NCBI RefSeq assembly: GCF_019084545.1
Contig: NZ_JAHREP010000014.1
Location: forward strand, 1-64,000
From: Marinobacterium ramblicola
GTDB lineage: Bacteria > Pseudomonadota > Gammaproteobacteria > Pseudomonadales > Balneatricaceae
Reading direction: 5' to 3'
Length of the DNA: 64,000 nt
Shown: positions 38,468 to 47,695 of the stretch, piece by piece
Numbering within the stretch: position 1 is the stretch's first letter
Layout: each line of letters begins with the position of its first letter
Program-made: the position numbers and the translations under genes
The notes under the pieces: generated by a model
Told to the model about the DNA's origin: nothing
The model's database searches: none
What the model saw: only the letters and a program-made list of their open reading frames with translations

Positions 38468-38878
38468 TTAGTCGTACACCTGGTTGCGGGCTTTTTTCAG
38501 CGTATCCCAGACGCTATCGGTCTGGCGGTTGATCGGTAGCTGAAGATAGCGGCCGCTCTCGCCGAGTGGAGTGGCTTTATACTGGCCCTGGGGCGGCTCA
38601 GTTATCAGCTTGGCCAGGCTGACAGGGTAGTTGGGCCCGCTGATCGTACCGCCGTAGATGCGCTCTATCTGCGGCATGAGCTCTTCCGCCGAAGCGATCA
38701 GGGTCAGGTCCTGACATTGGTTGCTGGTGCCCCGACACAGCAGCAGCCGGTCTTTGTCCAGGGTGTAGAACTGGTCAACCGAAGGATCCTGCTTCATCAG
38801 GTCCCCGGTATCGATACAGCCACTGAGAGTTGCACCTAGCAGGACTGCTGACAGCGTGCTAATAACCTTGTTCATCAA
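38468..38878 (-). CDS. Hypothetical lipoprotein
   Basis: The product (136 residues) has a lipoprotein signal ending in TLSGC. The mature part includes a pair of cysteines (LLCRGTSNQC) and no family I recognise. It may start one codon later (MNK at 38875). The stop lies 12 bases from the convergent TatD-family gene. Confidence 0.7.
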   Translation of the reverse strand: MMNKVISTLSAVLLGATLSGCIDTGDLMKQDPSVDQFYTLDKDRLLLCRGTSNQCQDLTLIASAEELMPQIERIYGGTISGPNYPVSLAKLITEPPQGQYKATPLGESGRYLQLPINRQTDSVWDTLKKARNQVYD

Positions 38879-38921
38879 ACCTCCCTAAATGTAGCGTGCC
38901 CGGGGGCTGCGCCTGCAGCTG

Positions 38922-40832
38922 TCAGCACATGTCCTTGAACGGATTGTCCAGATCCAGGCTGATCGGGTTGGCATAGCCCGGCAGCTCTATCTGATGATCG
39001 CTGATCGCAAGATCTTCGCCGGCCAGGACCTGATGATCGTACAGGTAGGTGGGACGCGCAAGGCCGCGGATCGACTGTTGATCGTAGGCAGCGGCACGTT
39101 CGCGTACCGCTTCGCGGCGCTCGCGCCAGGCCTGCATGGCCGCCTTGCCGTGGCGGCGCTCCAGCAGTTGCTCGCCGATATGCGGTGCCAGCACGCAGGC
39201 GGTGGCGTTATTGCCGCCGAAGCCTTTGGCGTTGATCATCACCGAATCCATGCCGGAGCTGCCTACCTGCTGATGTGCCAGCGAGAAATTGAGGTGGCTC
39301 TGGTGTACGTCGTCGGCGATCGCCGGCGTGGTGGTCAGACCCGGAATATAACCGTAGCGCCAGGTGCCCAGCGCGGACATGATCTGGTCGCCGCCGGCGG
39401 TGCCCTGCGAATGGCCGAGGTAGGCCTTGACCGCGGAGACCGTCCAGTCGCGGATATCGAAGGCGCGTGCGATCTCGTTGATTACATGGGATTCGGTAAC
39501 CCGGTTCTGCGGCGTGCTGGTGCCGTGGGCCTGGACATAGCTGCGCTGGCGCAGTGATTCCTCTCCGAGCATGCTGCGCACCAGCGCGGCCGATTTGCCC
39601 AGGGTCATGTAGTTGCCGATGCCGGGGGCGGAGATCGACTTCTTGTGGCCGTCGGCGTGGACGAAAACATCGGGCACGCAGCCGTGGATATCGGCGCCCA
39701 GTTCCAGCGCCAGATCGTCGCTCATCAGTACCAGGTACTGGCTGGATTCGCCGATGGTAAAGCCGCAGTTTTCGCCGAACGGGCGGCAGGCGCGGCGATA
39801 GTCGTCATCGCTCAGGCTGTCCAGTCCATCCAGTGCTGCCAGCTGCTTGTCTTCGGCCAGGGCGCCCATGGCGCGGAAACCTTCGATCACTTCCGGGGTC
39901 ACCGGTGCATCAGAGCCGCCGATCATCGCCAGTTTGCACTGGCCGCTACGGATAGCGTCGACACCGCTCTTCAGGTTGTACAGGAAGGTAGCACAGGCAC
40001 CCAGCGCGCCACCGGTAGTCCCCACGTTGCCAAGCAGGTAGGCGTTGATGAAGTCGGCTGGCATCTGCGCGTAACCCAGCGGCATCTGCTTTGAAGTGGT
40101 GCGCTTGCCGAGGACGGGAAACTTGGTCAGGCCGCCGAAGCCGAAGTCGTCCAGCTGGCCGATGGAGTTGCTGGCAAATACCGCAATCTGGTCCGGTGCC
40201 AGGTGCTTGAGAATCTCGTTGTAGGCGATGCCGACCGAGCTCAGCGCATCGGAGGCGGCGTAGATCGCCATCTGCAATCCACGGGGGTGGTTGCGTGACT
40301 GGTACAGCCGACCGGGTTCAAAACCGGTGGGCAGCATGCCCGCACTCTGGACCTGGGCCTCCTTGGTATCATGGAAGATCAGATCGCATGCGCCCTGTAC
40401 GACAACGTCGTACTGTCCACCCTCTACTTCACTGATCTGCCAGTTGGCGGGGATCTGTGCCGGCAACTGGCGGCGGCGCAGCCGGAAACGCAGCTGGCCG
40501 TCGCTGCCTTCGATGCTTGCCGGACGGTTGAAGGTCACCGCGTGCACATCGAACCAGTCCGGATGGATGCGGCGGATCAGGGTGTTGTTGCGCACGGCAG
40601 GCTCAAGCGCAGCGGCGAGTTCCTCTGCATCTATCCTGTCGCCGTCGGCGTTGAGATAGCTGCCGTCGCCGAAGCTGGCCAGCCCCATCAGTACCCCGAG
40701 ATCCAGTAGCGTTTCCCGTCGCGAATTACTGTCGAGCTGATCCAGAATCAGGCGGCGATAGCCATGATGAAAGGATGCTCGGCCGGCCGGGCTGATACCA
40801 CCGAAACCGACGATGACAGGAAGCTGGGACAA
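38922..40832 (-). CDS. fabY: FabY-type beta-ketoacyl-ACP synthase
   Basis: FabY starts fatty acid synthesis in Pseudomonas aeruginosa by condensing acetyl-CoA with malonyl-ACP, replacing FabH. The product (636 residues) has the family's N terminus SQLPVIVGFGG and AGRASFHHG, the nucleophile Cys in GACATFLYN, and histidines in HAHGTSTP-like and GHSQGTAGG segments, with NSKGFGGNNA-like GFGGNNATA at the end. The start is a TTG at 40832, 7 bases after AGGAG; the ATG at 40892 gives an unlike N terminus. Confidence 0.88.
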   Translation of the reverse strand: MSQLPVIVGFGGISPAGRASFHHGYRRLILDQLDSNSRRETLLDLGVLMGLASFGDGSYLNADGDRIDAEELAAALEPAVRNNTLIRRIHPDWFDVHAVTFNRPASIEGSDGQLRFRLRRRQLPAQIPANWQISEVEGGQYDVVVQGACDLIFHDTKEAQVQSAGMLPTGFEPGRLYQSRNHPRGLQMAIYAASDALSSVGIAYNEILKHLAPDQIAVFASNSIGQLDDFGFGGLTKFPVLGKRTTSKQMPLGYAQMPADFINAYLLGNVGTTGGALGACATFLYNLKSGVDAIRSGQCKLAMIGGSDAPVTPEVIEGFRAMGALAEDKQLAALDGLDSLSDDDYRRACRPFGENCGFTIGESSQYLVLMSDDLALELGADIHGCVPDVFVHADGHKKSISAPGIGNYMTLGKSAALVRSMLGEESLRQRSYVQAHGTSTPQNRVTESHVINEIARAFDIRDWTVSAVKAYLGHSQGTAGGDQIMSALGTWRYGYIPGLTTTPAIADDVHQSHLNFSLAHQQVGSSGMDSVMINAKGFGGNNATACVLAPHIGEQLLERRHGKAAMQAWRERREAVRERAAAYDQQSIRGLARPTYLYDHQVLAGEDLAISDHQIELPGYANPISLDLDNPFKDMC

Positions 40833-41062
40833 GAGTTGACTCCTCGGACTGGAAAAGCGGATGCAGATGTTAGATAAAACTGAGCTGACCACATTTTATC
40901 GGGTGAAGCGCGCACTGGCCAGCGCGCAGAACGCCCGAGACCCTAAATTGACGCGCTTAATCGACGGTTAAGCTAAGCTGGACTAAATAGAGTTCATGGG
41001 AACCTGGGCGGGCGTTATCGGTCACGTACAGGTCTTTTCGAAACACTTGAAGGAGTAACGTT

Positions 41063-41725
41063 ATGAAGTACAAGACCGCAGTGGCATCTGCACTATCGCT
41101 CGCGCTGCTATCCGGATGTACGACGCTGGACCCCTACACTCAGGAGCAGAAAACCTCTCAGGCGACCAAGGGCGCGGGTATCGGCGCCCTTGGCGGAGCG
41201 CTACTGGGCGCGGCGGTTGCCGGAAAAGGGGATCGTAACGAGGGTGCTCTGGCTGGTGCGCTGATCGGCGGCGCGGTGGGTGGCGGCATAGGCTACTACC
41301 AGGATCAGCAGGAGATGCGGTTGCGTCAGGAGCTTGAGGGTACCGGGGTGCGTGTCGAGCGTGTCGGCGACGATATCCGCCTGATCATGCCCGGCAATAT
41401 CACCTTTGCTACCGACAGTGATCGTGTGGACACCGGCTTCTATCCGGTGCTCGATTCCGTGGGCAAGGTGTTGATCAAGTTCGACAAGACCCAGATAGCT
41501 GTCGAGGGCTATACCGACTCCACCGGTTCTGACCAGTACAACCAGCAGCTTTCCGAGCGCCGTGCTGCGGCGGTGGCGAACTATCTGATGTCGGTCGGCG
41601 TCGATCGTCTGCGTCTGAGTGTATACGGCTATGGCGAACGTAATCCGATTGCCGATAACGGCAGTGCCGCGGGTCGTGCAATGAACCGTCGTGTCGAAGT
41701 GCGGATTCGTGGTACTCAGCGCTAA
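41063..41725 (+). CDS. OmpA-family lipoprotein (YiaD-like)
   Basis: The 220-residue protein has a lipoprotein signal (ALLSGC), a glycine-zipper stretch (GIGALGGALLGAAVAG and GALIGGAVGGGIGYY) and a C-terminal OmpA peptidoglycan-binding domain with VEGYTDSTGSDQYNQQLSERRA and NRRVEVRI. It is expected in the outer membrane, tied to peptidoglycan. An AAGGAG ribosome binding site precedes the ATG. The 170-bp gap upstream probably holds its promoter. Confidence 0.9.
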   Translation: MKYKTAVASALSLALLSGCTTLDPYTQEQKTSQATKGAGIGALGGALLGAAVAGKGDRNEGALAGALIGGAVGGGIGYYQDQQEMRLRQELEGTGVRVERVGDDIRLIMPGNITFATDSDRVDTGFYPVLDSVGKVLIKFDKTQIAVEGYTDSTGSDQYNQQLSERRAAAVANYLMSVGVDRLRLSVYGYGERNPIADNGSAAGRAMNRRVEVRIRGTQR

Positions 41726-41758
41726 CGGCAGATAATAGTTGTTGATAGTCTGTCAGGT

Positions 41759-41786
41759 CGAACTGCCGGTGGATGCCGGCAGTTCG
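41759..41786. terminator. Perfect 11-bp hairpin between convergent genes
   Basis: CGAACTGCCGG (41759-41769) and CCGGCAGTTCG (41776-41786) with a 6-base loop lie between the OmpA-like gene and the convergent zapB-like gene. There is no long T-run. Confidence 0.6.
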
Positions 41787-41791
41787 GTGAT

Positions 41792-41986
41792 TTACAGCGC
41801 GGCGCTTTCCTCAAGTCGGTCAAACATGCCCAACAGCTTTTGCAGGCGCTCGTCGGTCTGAGCGGCTTCCTGCTTGAGGCCATCGCGCACCTGACGCAGT
41901 TCGCTGATCTCGAGACGCAGCGTCTCCACCTCTTCGATCAGTGAGTCCAGTTTGTTCTCCAGTTCGGCAAAAATCTCGTTCGGCAT
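41792..41986 (-). CDS. zapB: ZapB-like coiled-coil cell division protein
   Basis: The 64-residue product is predicted to be one long coiled coil. The pattern FAELENKLDSLIEEVETLRLEIS..., ending RLQKLLGMFDRLEE, resembles E. coli ZapB, a factor that supports the FtsZ ring. It is shorter than E. coli ZapB (81 residues). SlyX was considered and fits less well. AGGAAA precedes the ATG. Confidence 0.65.
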   Translation of the reverse strand: MPNEIFAELENKLDSLIEEVETLRLEISELRQVRDGLKQEAAQTDERLQKLLGMFDRLEESAAL

Positions 41987-42065
41987 GGTGTTTTCCTGTT
42001 TACAGCGGACAGATTGGCGGGCGCAGCCTAAGAGCGGCCGCGCTTGCTGTCAATGGCGAGCGCCA

Positions 42066-43280
42066 TCAGCGGGAGATGACGATATCGTCGCGCTGTATAT
42101 TCTGACTCAGAGTGTCGCCGGCCATGCGACCGCGGGCCTGGCCCGGTTGTACCAAGTCCAGGGTCAGGGTTTCATGGGTGTCGCTGAGCTCCGAGTGGGC
42201 GCGCATCTGATCGTCGTAGTGGGTCATGCGTCGGTAGATGCTGAGTTGGTCGCCCTTTTTGAAGCCCTGGAGACTGCCGGCAGCGATCCAGATCTGATCG
42301 CCCTGGGTGCGGGTGATGCGGGTGGCGAAGGGTTCGCAGCGCAAACGTGAGCCAAGCCAGTCGGCAACCTCCTGCGCCAGTTTGCGGGTGCTTTGGCCGT
42401 AATCCTGTTGCCAGAACAGGGCGGTGGCGAAGCCTGTGCGCTCCTCCCGTGGGCGTGTCCAGCGCCCCTGGGCGGAGAACGCCTTCTGCTCCAGCAGTTC
42501 ACCGCTGAGTCCGTCGTAGAGGAAGAGTTCCAGGCTCAGGTTGCGCAGGTGGCGCTGGCTGGCGTAGTCGGCCTGGTTGTACAGATCGGCGAGGATGTTG
42601 GGCTCGCGGGGGCCCACCGGGCTGCGCATCGACATGTCGCGGATTACGCCGGCCAGGACAAACTGGCTGCGCAGCAGTTCGCTGTTCTGCAGTGCGCTGC
42701 TGATCCGTCCCTCGGGGAGCTGTGCGGCCGGGGCGGTGACCGGGTCGGCGACCAGATTCAGCGAGGTGAGTTTGAGTGTCTCAAGCGCTTTCTCGTTCGC
42801 CAGCAGATCGGCGATCAGCCCCGGCAGTTGCGACTGGATCGCCCCCAGGTCGCCGGCGCTGGCCTGGCTCGGCGTGAGCAGAGGGAAGCTGGTCAGGGCC
42901 AGGCTCTTGCGGTAACTCAGCGGTGCCAGCCCCGACTCGCAGCCCTGCTCTACGTACACCTCGGCCTGGATACGCACGAACAGCAGCTGGCCCTGTATCC
43001 ACTCATCGAGCGTCTTGATGTTGCGGACGTCGCCCAGAGCTCGAAGCTCCATCCTGTCGACATCCAGGACGCCGTTGGCGATCTCCTGGGTTGCCGATAT
43101 ATAGGCAGCGCTCTGCAGCGCCGCGGCCTGACTGGCGTCGGCGACCGCCTCGCGGCGGGCGCTTTCCACATCGCCGTTGATGATGGCGGCACTGCCCTCG
43201 GCGACAACCTGAAGCGCCTGTGCAGGCAGAGCGGTGAAGAACAGGGCCAGAATCAGAAGGTGGCGAAGAGTGCTCAACAT
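42066..43280 (-). CDS. flgT: Flagellar H-ring protein FlgT
   Basis: FlgT is the inner protein of the H ring around the basal body of polar flagella in Vibrio and relatives. The product (about 404 residues from ATG 43280) has a signal peptide, the FlgT N-terminal domain (VAEGSAAIINGDVESARREAVADA), a middle domain and a C-terminal domain. The frame is open to 43304. It is divergent from flgO-flgP, as in Vibrio. Confidence 0.88.
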   Translation of the reverse strand: MLSTLRHLLILALFFTALPAQALQVVAEGSAAIINGDVESARREAVADASQAAALQSAAYISATQEIANGVLDVDRMELRALGDVRNIKTLDEWIQGQLLFVRIQAEVYVEQGCESGLAPLSYRKSLALTSFPLLTPSQASAGDLGAIQSQLPGLIADLLANEKALETLKLTSLNLVADPVTAPAAQLPEGRISSALQNSELLRSQFVLAGVIRDMSMRSPVGPREPNILADLYNQADYASQRHLRNLSLELFLYDGLSGELLEQKAFSAQGRWTRPREERTGFATALFWQQDYGQSTRKLAQEVADWLGSRLRCEPFATRITRTQGDQIWIAAGSLQGFKKGDQLSIYRRMTHYDDQMRAHSELSDTHETLTLDLVQPGQARGRMAGDTLSQNIQRDDIVISR

Positions 43281-43422
43281 AAAGGGCAATCGACCGATAC
43301 ACATACAGAAGTTCAGGAATGTAGCATACCCCGGCGCTGTGCGCAGTGGTCGTCAGTGATCTTCGGGGCTTGGGGGGCTCGGGCTACCGTGATAGATTGG
43401 CGCGGGTGAATCAGGGGAATTG

Positions 43423-44142
43423 ATGTCGATGAAAAGAGCTCTGCTTGTGTCGCTGCTGCTGGCCGCTATTGCCGGATGTGCGGTAAACCGCGGTGAGCCG
43501 CAGGCTGTGCAGGTTGAAAGTCTGGGGCCTGTGGCGTTGCAGCAGGTAGAATCCTTGATTGCAGCGGCGGGACAGTCCGGCAGCCGCACCGAGCGTGCCG
43601 GTTACCCGGCCGACCTCGCGCAGGTCGGGGCGCAGCCCAATGGTTTCGATCCAGTGAGCGAGGCGGTGCGGCAGATGGCGGACCAATTGGCGCAGGGGCT
43701 GGACGAGAATCGCGTACGGCGGCTGCCGTTGGCGATCCTGCAGTTTCACGAATTGGTTGAGCGTGAGCGGGTGGGATCTCTGGGCGAGCGGTTGAGTGAC
43801 GGGTTTATCTTCCAATTGGAGCACCTCGGGTATAACGTGGTCGACTATCGTGCGGTCAGCCTGACGACGACGGCCAAGCAGGAGCCGGATCCCGGTTCGC
43901 TCTCCCTGTTGCGCAGTCGTAACCGGATCTATTTCGTATTGACCGGTACCTATGCGGTGCAGCCGGAGGGATTGGTGGTCAACGCCCGGGTGCTGGATAC
44001 CACGACCCGTCAGGTGCTCGCTTCGGCGCAGTCGCATATTCCGCTCAGTCGGCTGGAGGGCGCCTGGCCCGGCTATGATCCGCTGCGTGCCGCCGATGCG
44101 GGTATGATCATCGAGAATCGCCAGGGGCCGGCCGGAATGTAA
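43423..44142 (+). CDS. flgO: FlgO-family lipoprotein
   Basis: FlgO is an outer-membrane lipoprotein of the flagellar H ring. The product (about 239 residues) has a signal ending AAIAGC and a FlgO domain (RLPLAILQFHELVE, LGERLSDGFIFQLEHLGYNVVDYR, GTYAVQPEGLVVNARVLD). AGGGGA precedes the ATG at 43423; ATG 43429 is also possible. It is followed by flgP. Confidence 0.88.
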   Translation: MSMKRALLVSLLLAAIAGCAVNRGEPQAVQVESLGPVALQQVESLIAAAGQSGSRTERAGYPADLAQVGAQPNGFDPVSEAVRQMADQLAQGLDENRVRRLPLAILQFHELVERERVGSLGERLSDGFIFQLEHLGYNVVDYRAVSLTTTAKQEPDPGSLSLLRSRNRIYFVLTGTYAVQPEGLVVNARVLDTTTRQVLASAQSHIPLSRLEGAWPGYDPLRAADAGMIIENRQGPAGM

Positions 44143-44170
44143 TCGCCATTGGATCGGGAAGATAAGGGCA

Positions 44171-44638
44171 TTGAAAACGCTGAAACCACTACTACTGCTG
44201 ATCTGTCTCGGCTTGCTCTCGGGCTGCGAGACGGTGGCCCATACCTTTACCGCTACCGTGGATGCGCTGCCCGATGTGAATCGCACCCCCAGGGTCGAGG
44301 AGGGTGTCGAGCCGAACTGGGTCAGTGCTACCGGTTATGCGCCGATCAGTCTGCAGCCTGGAGAGACCCAGCAGCAGAAGATGCTGATGGCGATGCGGGC
44401 GTCGAAGCTGCGTGCGTACCAGGAGTTGGCCGGGATCATCCATGGTCAGTACCTGTTCGGTACTACTCAGGTCGAGGAGATGGTGCTGCAGAATGACCGC
44501 TTCCGGAGCTCTGTGGCCGGTATCGTGCGCGGTGCGCGGGTAGTCAAAAGCTACCCGGTGCAGGATGATGTCTATGCCACCGTGCTGGAGGTGGATATGA
44601 ACAGGGTTCAGCGGGCCTGGGTGATCAGCAACGACTGA
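44171..44638 (+). CDS. flgP: FlgP-family lipoprotein
   Basis: FlgP forms the outer disk of the H ring in Vibrio and basal disks in Campylobacter. The 155-residue product has a lipoprotein signal (GLLSGC) and the LPP20-type domain (MAMRASKLRAYQELAGIIHGQY, VAGIVRGARVVKSYP). The start codon is TTG at 44171 after AAGG; no in-frame ATG lies near. It follows flgO by 28 bp. Confidence 0.9.
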   Translation: MKTLKPLLLLICLGLLSGCETVAHTFTATVDALPDVNRTPRVEEGVEPNWVSATGYAPISLQPGETQQQKMLMAMRASKLRAYQELAGIIHGQYLFGTTQVEEMVLQNDRFRSSVAGIVRGARVVKSYPVQDDVYATVLEVDMNRVQRAWVISND

Positions 44639-44654
44639 GCCCTGCCGCTTTCGT

Positions 44655-44951
44655 TTACTCTTTGGGTTGGTTTTGTTCGAACGCCGCGAGCTGGTCCGCT
44701 GAGGCTTCCCGCTGGTACTTCTCTTTCCACTGCGCGTAGGGCTCGCCATAGACGATCTCCCGCGCCTGCTCATAATCGACGGACTCACCACGCTCGGCGG
44801 CTTCGGCCGAGTACCACTTTGACAGACAGTTGCGGCAGAAACCGGCCAGGTTCATCAGGTCGATGTTCTGCACGTCTTTACGCGCGTCCAGGTGAGCCAG
44901 CAGCCGGCGCAGGACGGCGGCTTCGATTTCGGTACGGGTCTGGTTATCCAT
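44655..44951 (-). CDS. DUF1244 family protein
   Basis: The 98-residue product has the DUF1244 pattern: VQNIDLMNLAGFCRNCLSKWY with a CRNC pair, and YGEPYAQWKEKYQ. The function is unknown. It follows glnD by 12 bases and probably shares its transcript. Confidence 0.88.
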   Translation of the reverse strand: MDNQTRTEIEAAVLRRLLAHLDARKDVQNIDLMNLAGFCRNCLSKWYSAEAAERGESVDYEQAREIVYGEPYAQWKEKYQREASADQLAAFEQNQPKE

Positions 44952-44963
44952 ATCGGATTCCTC

Positions 44964-47660
44964 TTATTGGCTGTGCTGCACGTGCTGGTCGAGTTGGTGG
45001 CAGATCGCCTGCTGCAGTTTCTGGCACAGCTCCGGATCGCTGATCGGCTGATCGTTACGGTCAGTGATGAAGAAAAAGTCCTCTACCCGTTCGCCGACGT
45101 TGGCGATCTTGGCTTTGCGCAGGGTGATGCCGAATTCGACGAAAATTTGGCCGATGCGCGCCAGCAGGCCGGGCCGGTCGGCGGTGATCACCTCGAGCAC
45201 GGTCTGCTGCAGGGTGGGGTCGTTGCTGATCAGCACCCGGGTCTTGGTGGCGAACGCCTTGAGCTGTCGCGGCACCCGGCGCTGGACGATATCGGGATAG
45301 TCCTCGGGGTGGCTCAGCTCTTCGATCAGCCGCTGGCGGACAGTGTTCAGGTAGTCCGGGTTGTCCGAGAGTGGCAGGTTGTCTTCGGTCAGCACGGTAT
45401 AGTTGTTCAGTGCATAGCCGTTGTCGCTGACGATGATACGGGCGTCCTGAACGCTCAGGTGCAGTTGGTCGAGGGTTGATACGGTGGCTGCGAACAGGTG
45501 CGGCTCGTCGTGGGTATAGATGAAGATCTCGGTAGCGCCTTCATGGCTGCGGAAGGAGGTCTTCTCCAGCGTGATCAGTGGTGTATTGGCCTCGCGGTGC
45601 TCGAGAATGGCCTGGGTGTGATTGGCGATCGAGCGCGGGTCTTCGCGCAGAAAATAGTCGTCGCCCAGTCCCTCCCATAGCGCATGGGTCGATTCGGCAC
45701 TCACGCCTTTTCGCGACAGGGCTTGCAGTGCTTCATGCTGAGCCTGTTCGATCCGTTCCGCTTTATTGAGCGGATTCTCCAGCCCGCGCCGCAGAGCGCG
45801 TTTGGTCTCCATGTAGAGCTGGCGCAGCAGGCTGGCACGCCAGCTGTTCCACAGCGTATGGTTGGTGGCGTTGATGTCGGCCACGGTGAGTACGTACAGG
45901 TAGTCCAGGTGGATAATATCGCCCACCTGCTCGGCGAAGGTATGGATCACCTGGGGGTCCGACAGGTCGCGCCGTTGCGCGGTCATCGACATCTTCAGGT
46001 GGTTGCGCACCAGCCAGGCAACCAGCTGGGTGTCCCACTTGCCGATATGGTGGCGTTCGCAGAAGGCGATGACATCGTCGCCGCCCAGCTCCGAATGATC
46101 GCCACCGCGCCCCTTGGCGATGTCGTGGTAGAGGCCGGCGATATAGAGCAGCTCGATCTTCGGCAGGTGGTTGACCACGCGATGCGCGACCGGGAAGGTG
46201 TCGCGATGGTCGCGGTGGCGGAACTGGCGCATCTTCTGGATCACCTTCAGCGTGTGCGCATCGACGGTGTAGATGTGGAACAGGTCGTGCTGCATCTGTC
46301 CGACGATGCGGCCGAACTCCGGCAGGTAGCGCCCGAGTATGCCATAGCGGTTCATCCGCTTGAGTTCGGTGGAGACGCCGTCTTCCGAGCGCAGCAGCTC
46401 CATAAACAGCGAGGTGTTGCGGATATCGTTGCGGAAACTGTCATCGACCAGGTGACGATGGTCGCGGATCAGGCGGATGGTGGAGGCGCGCACCCCTTTG
46501 ATGTCGCGGTGCTGCGCCATGACCACGAACAGCTCCATCAGTGCGAACGGATGGTGTTCGAACACCTTGTCGTAGGTCACCTCAAGGTAGTCGTTGTGGA
46601 TCTGGAAGCGACTGTTGATCGGGCGTATATGCTGCTGCTCTTCGGCGCGCAGGATCACCTCGTCGAAGTACTGCAGCAGCATGTCATTGAACTCCGACAT
46701 CGCCTTGGCGACGCGGTAGTACTTGCTCATGAACTGTTCGACCGCCAGTGCGCCCTTGTCGTCTTCGTACTTGAAAAACTCGGCCAGCGAGCGCTGGTGG
46801 TCGAACAGCAGACGGTCTTCCCGGCGGTTGCTGATCATGTGCAGTGCGTAGCGCACGGTCCACAGGTAGAGTTCGCCGTTGTTCAGCGCTTCCAGCTCCG
46901 ACTCGGTCAGGAAACCGTGATCCACCAGATCGCGGATGTAGGTGGCGCCGAAGTGGCGTTTGGCGACCCAGCCGATGGTCTGCAGGTCGCGCAGTCCGCC
47001 GGGGGAGGTTTTCAGGTTGGGTTCCAGGTTGTACTCGGTGTTGTTGGTGCGTTCGTGGCGTTCGGCCTGCTCGGCGAGCTTGGCGCGGAAAAACTCCTTG
47101 TCGGTCCAGGCGCCCTCCGAGGTGACCCGTTCGTACATCGACTCCTGCAGTTGCGGGTTGCCGATCAGGGTACGGGACTCGATCAGGTTGGTGGCGATGG
47201 TGATATCGTTGCGCGCCTCCTGGTAGCACTGCTCGATGGTGCGCACGCTGGAACCGATCTCCAGACCGATATCCCAGAGCAGAGTCAGAAAACGGCTGAT
47301 ACTCTCTTCGAAACTGGTCGGCTCGACGCCGTCGATTAGGATCAGGATGTCCACATCCGAGTAGGGGTGTAGCTCGCCGCGGCCATAGCCGCCGACCGCC
47401 ACCAGGGCGACCCGGTCGTGATCCGGCCAGTCGAAGCGCGCCCAGGCCTGGGTCAGGATCTGGTCGAGCACCCAGGCGCGGCCATACACCAGATGGCGGA
47501 TATCCTCGCCGTTGCGAAACGCCTCGTTCATCGCCGTCATCGAACTGCGCAGGGCGGTTTTCAGCGTCTTGATGGTCGCCTCCTGCTCCAGTGTTCGATG
47601 CAGGTCGTCGACATCGAGGTAGCGGGAGAAATGCTCGGTAGGCGGAACGCTGGTGGACAT
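44964..47660 (-). CDS. glnD: PII uridylyltransferase/uridylyl-removing enzyme
   Basis: GlnD senses glutamine and uridylylates or deuridylylates PII, which in turn controls NtrB and GlnE. The 898-residue protein has the nucleotidyltransferase motif VGGYGRGELHPYSDVDIL (about 89-106), an HD domain with YHDIAKGRGGDHSELG, and two C-terminal ACT domains. It acts in one pathway with glnA, glnL and glnG of this window. Confidence 0.97.
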   Translation of the reverse strand: MSTSVPPTEHFSRYLDVDDLHRTLEQEATIKTLKTALRSSMTAMNEAFRNGEDIRHLVYGRAWVLDQILTQAWARFDWPDHDRVALVAVGGYGRGELHPYSDVDILILIDGVEPTSFEESISRFLTLLWDIGLEIGSSVRTIEQCYQEARNDITIATNLIESRTLIGNPQLQESMYERVTSEGAWTDKEFFRAKLAEQAERHERTNNTEYNLEPNLKTSPGGLRDLQTIGWVAKRHFGATYIRDLVDHGFLTESELEALNNGELYLWTVRYALHMISNRREDRLLFDHQRSLAEFFKYEDDKGALAVEQFMSKYYRVAKAMSEFNDMLLQYFDEVILRAEEQQHIRPINSRFQIHNDYLEVTYDKVFEHHPFALMELFVVMAQHRDIKGVRASTIRLIRDHRHLVDDSFRNDIRNTSLFMELLRSEDGVSTELKRMNRYGILGRYLPEFGRIVGQMQHDLFHIYTVDAHTLKVIQKMRQFRHRDHRDTFPVAHRVVNHLPKIELLYIAGLYHDIAKGRGGDHSELGGDDVIAFCERHHIGKWDTQLVAWLVRNHLKMSMTAQRRDLSDPQVIHTFAEQVGDIIHLDYLYVLTVADINATNHTLWNSWRASLLRQLYMETKRALRRGLENPLNKAERIEQAQHEALQALSRKGVSAESTHALWEGLGDDYFLREDPRSIANHTQAILEHREANTPLITLEKTSFRSHEGATEIFIYTHDEPHLFAATVSTLDQLHLSVQDARIIVSDNGYALNNYTVLTEDNLPLSDNPDYLNTVRQRLIEELSHPEDYPDIVQRRVPRQLKAFATKTRVLISNDPTLQQTVLEVITADRPGLLARIGQIFVEFGITLRKAKIANVGERVEDFFFITDRNDQPISDPELCQKLQQAICHQLDQHVQHSQ

Positions 47661-47695
47661 GAGGGCGGTTCTCTAAGTTGTCGACAGGAGCTGGG

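Noticed and set aside
41792-41986. SlyX as identity of the small coiled-coil gene
   Set aside because: The order of heptads and the C-terminal LLGMFDRLEE fit ZapB better, and the proline/His tail of SlyX is missing.
45684-47339. 551-codon plus-strand open frame
   Set aside because: It is antisense to glnD, which has NTase, HD and ACT motifs.
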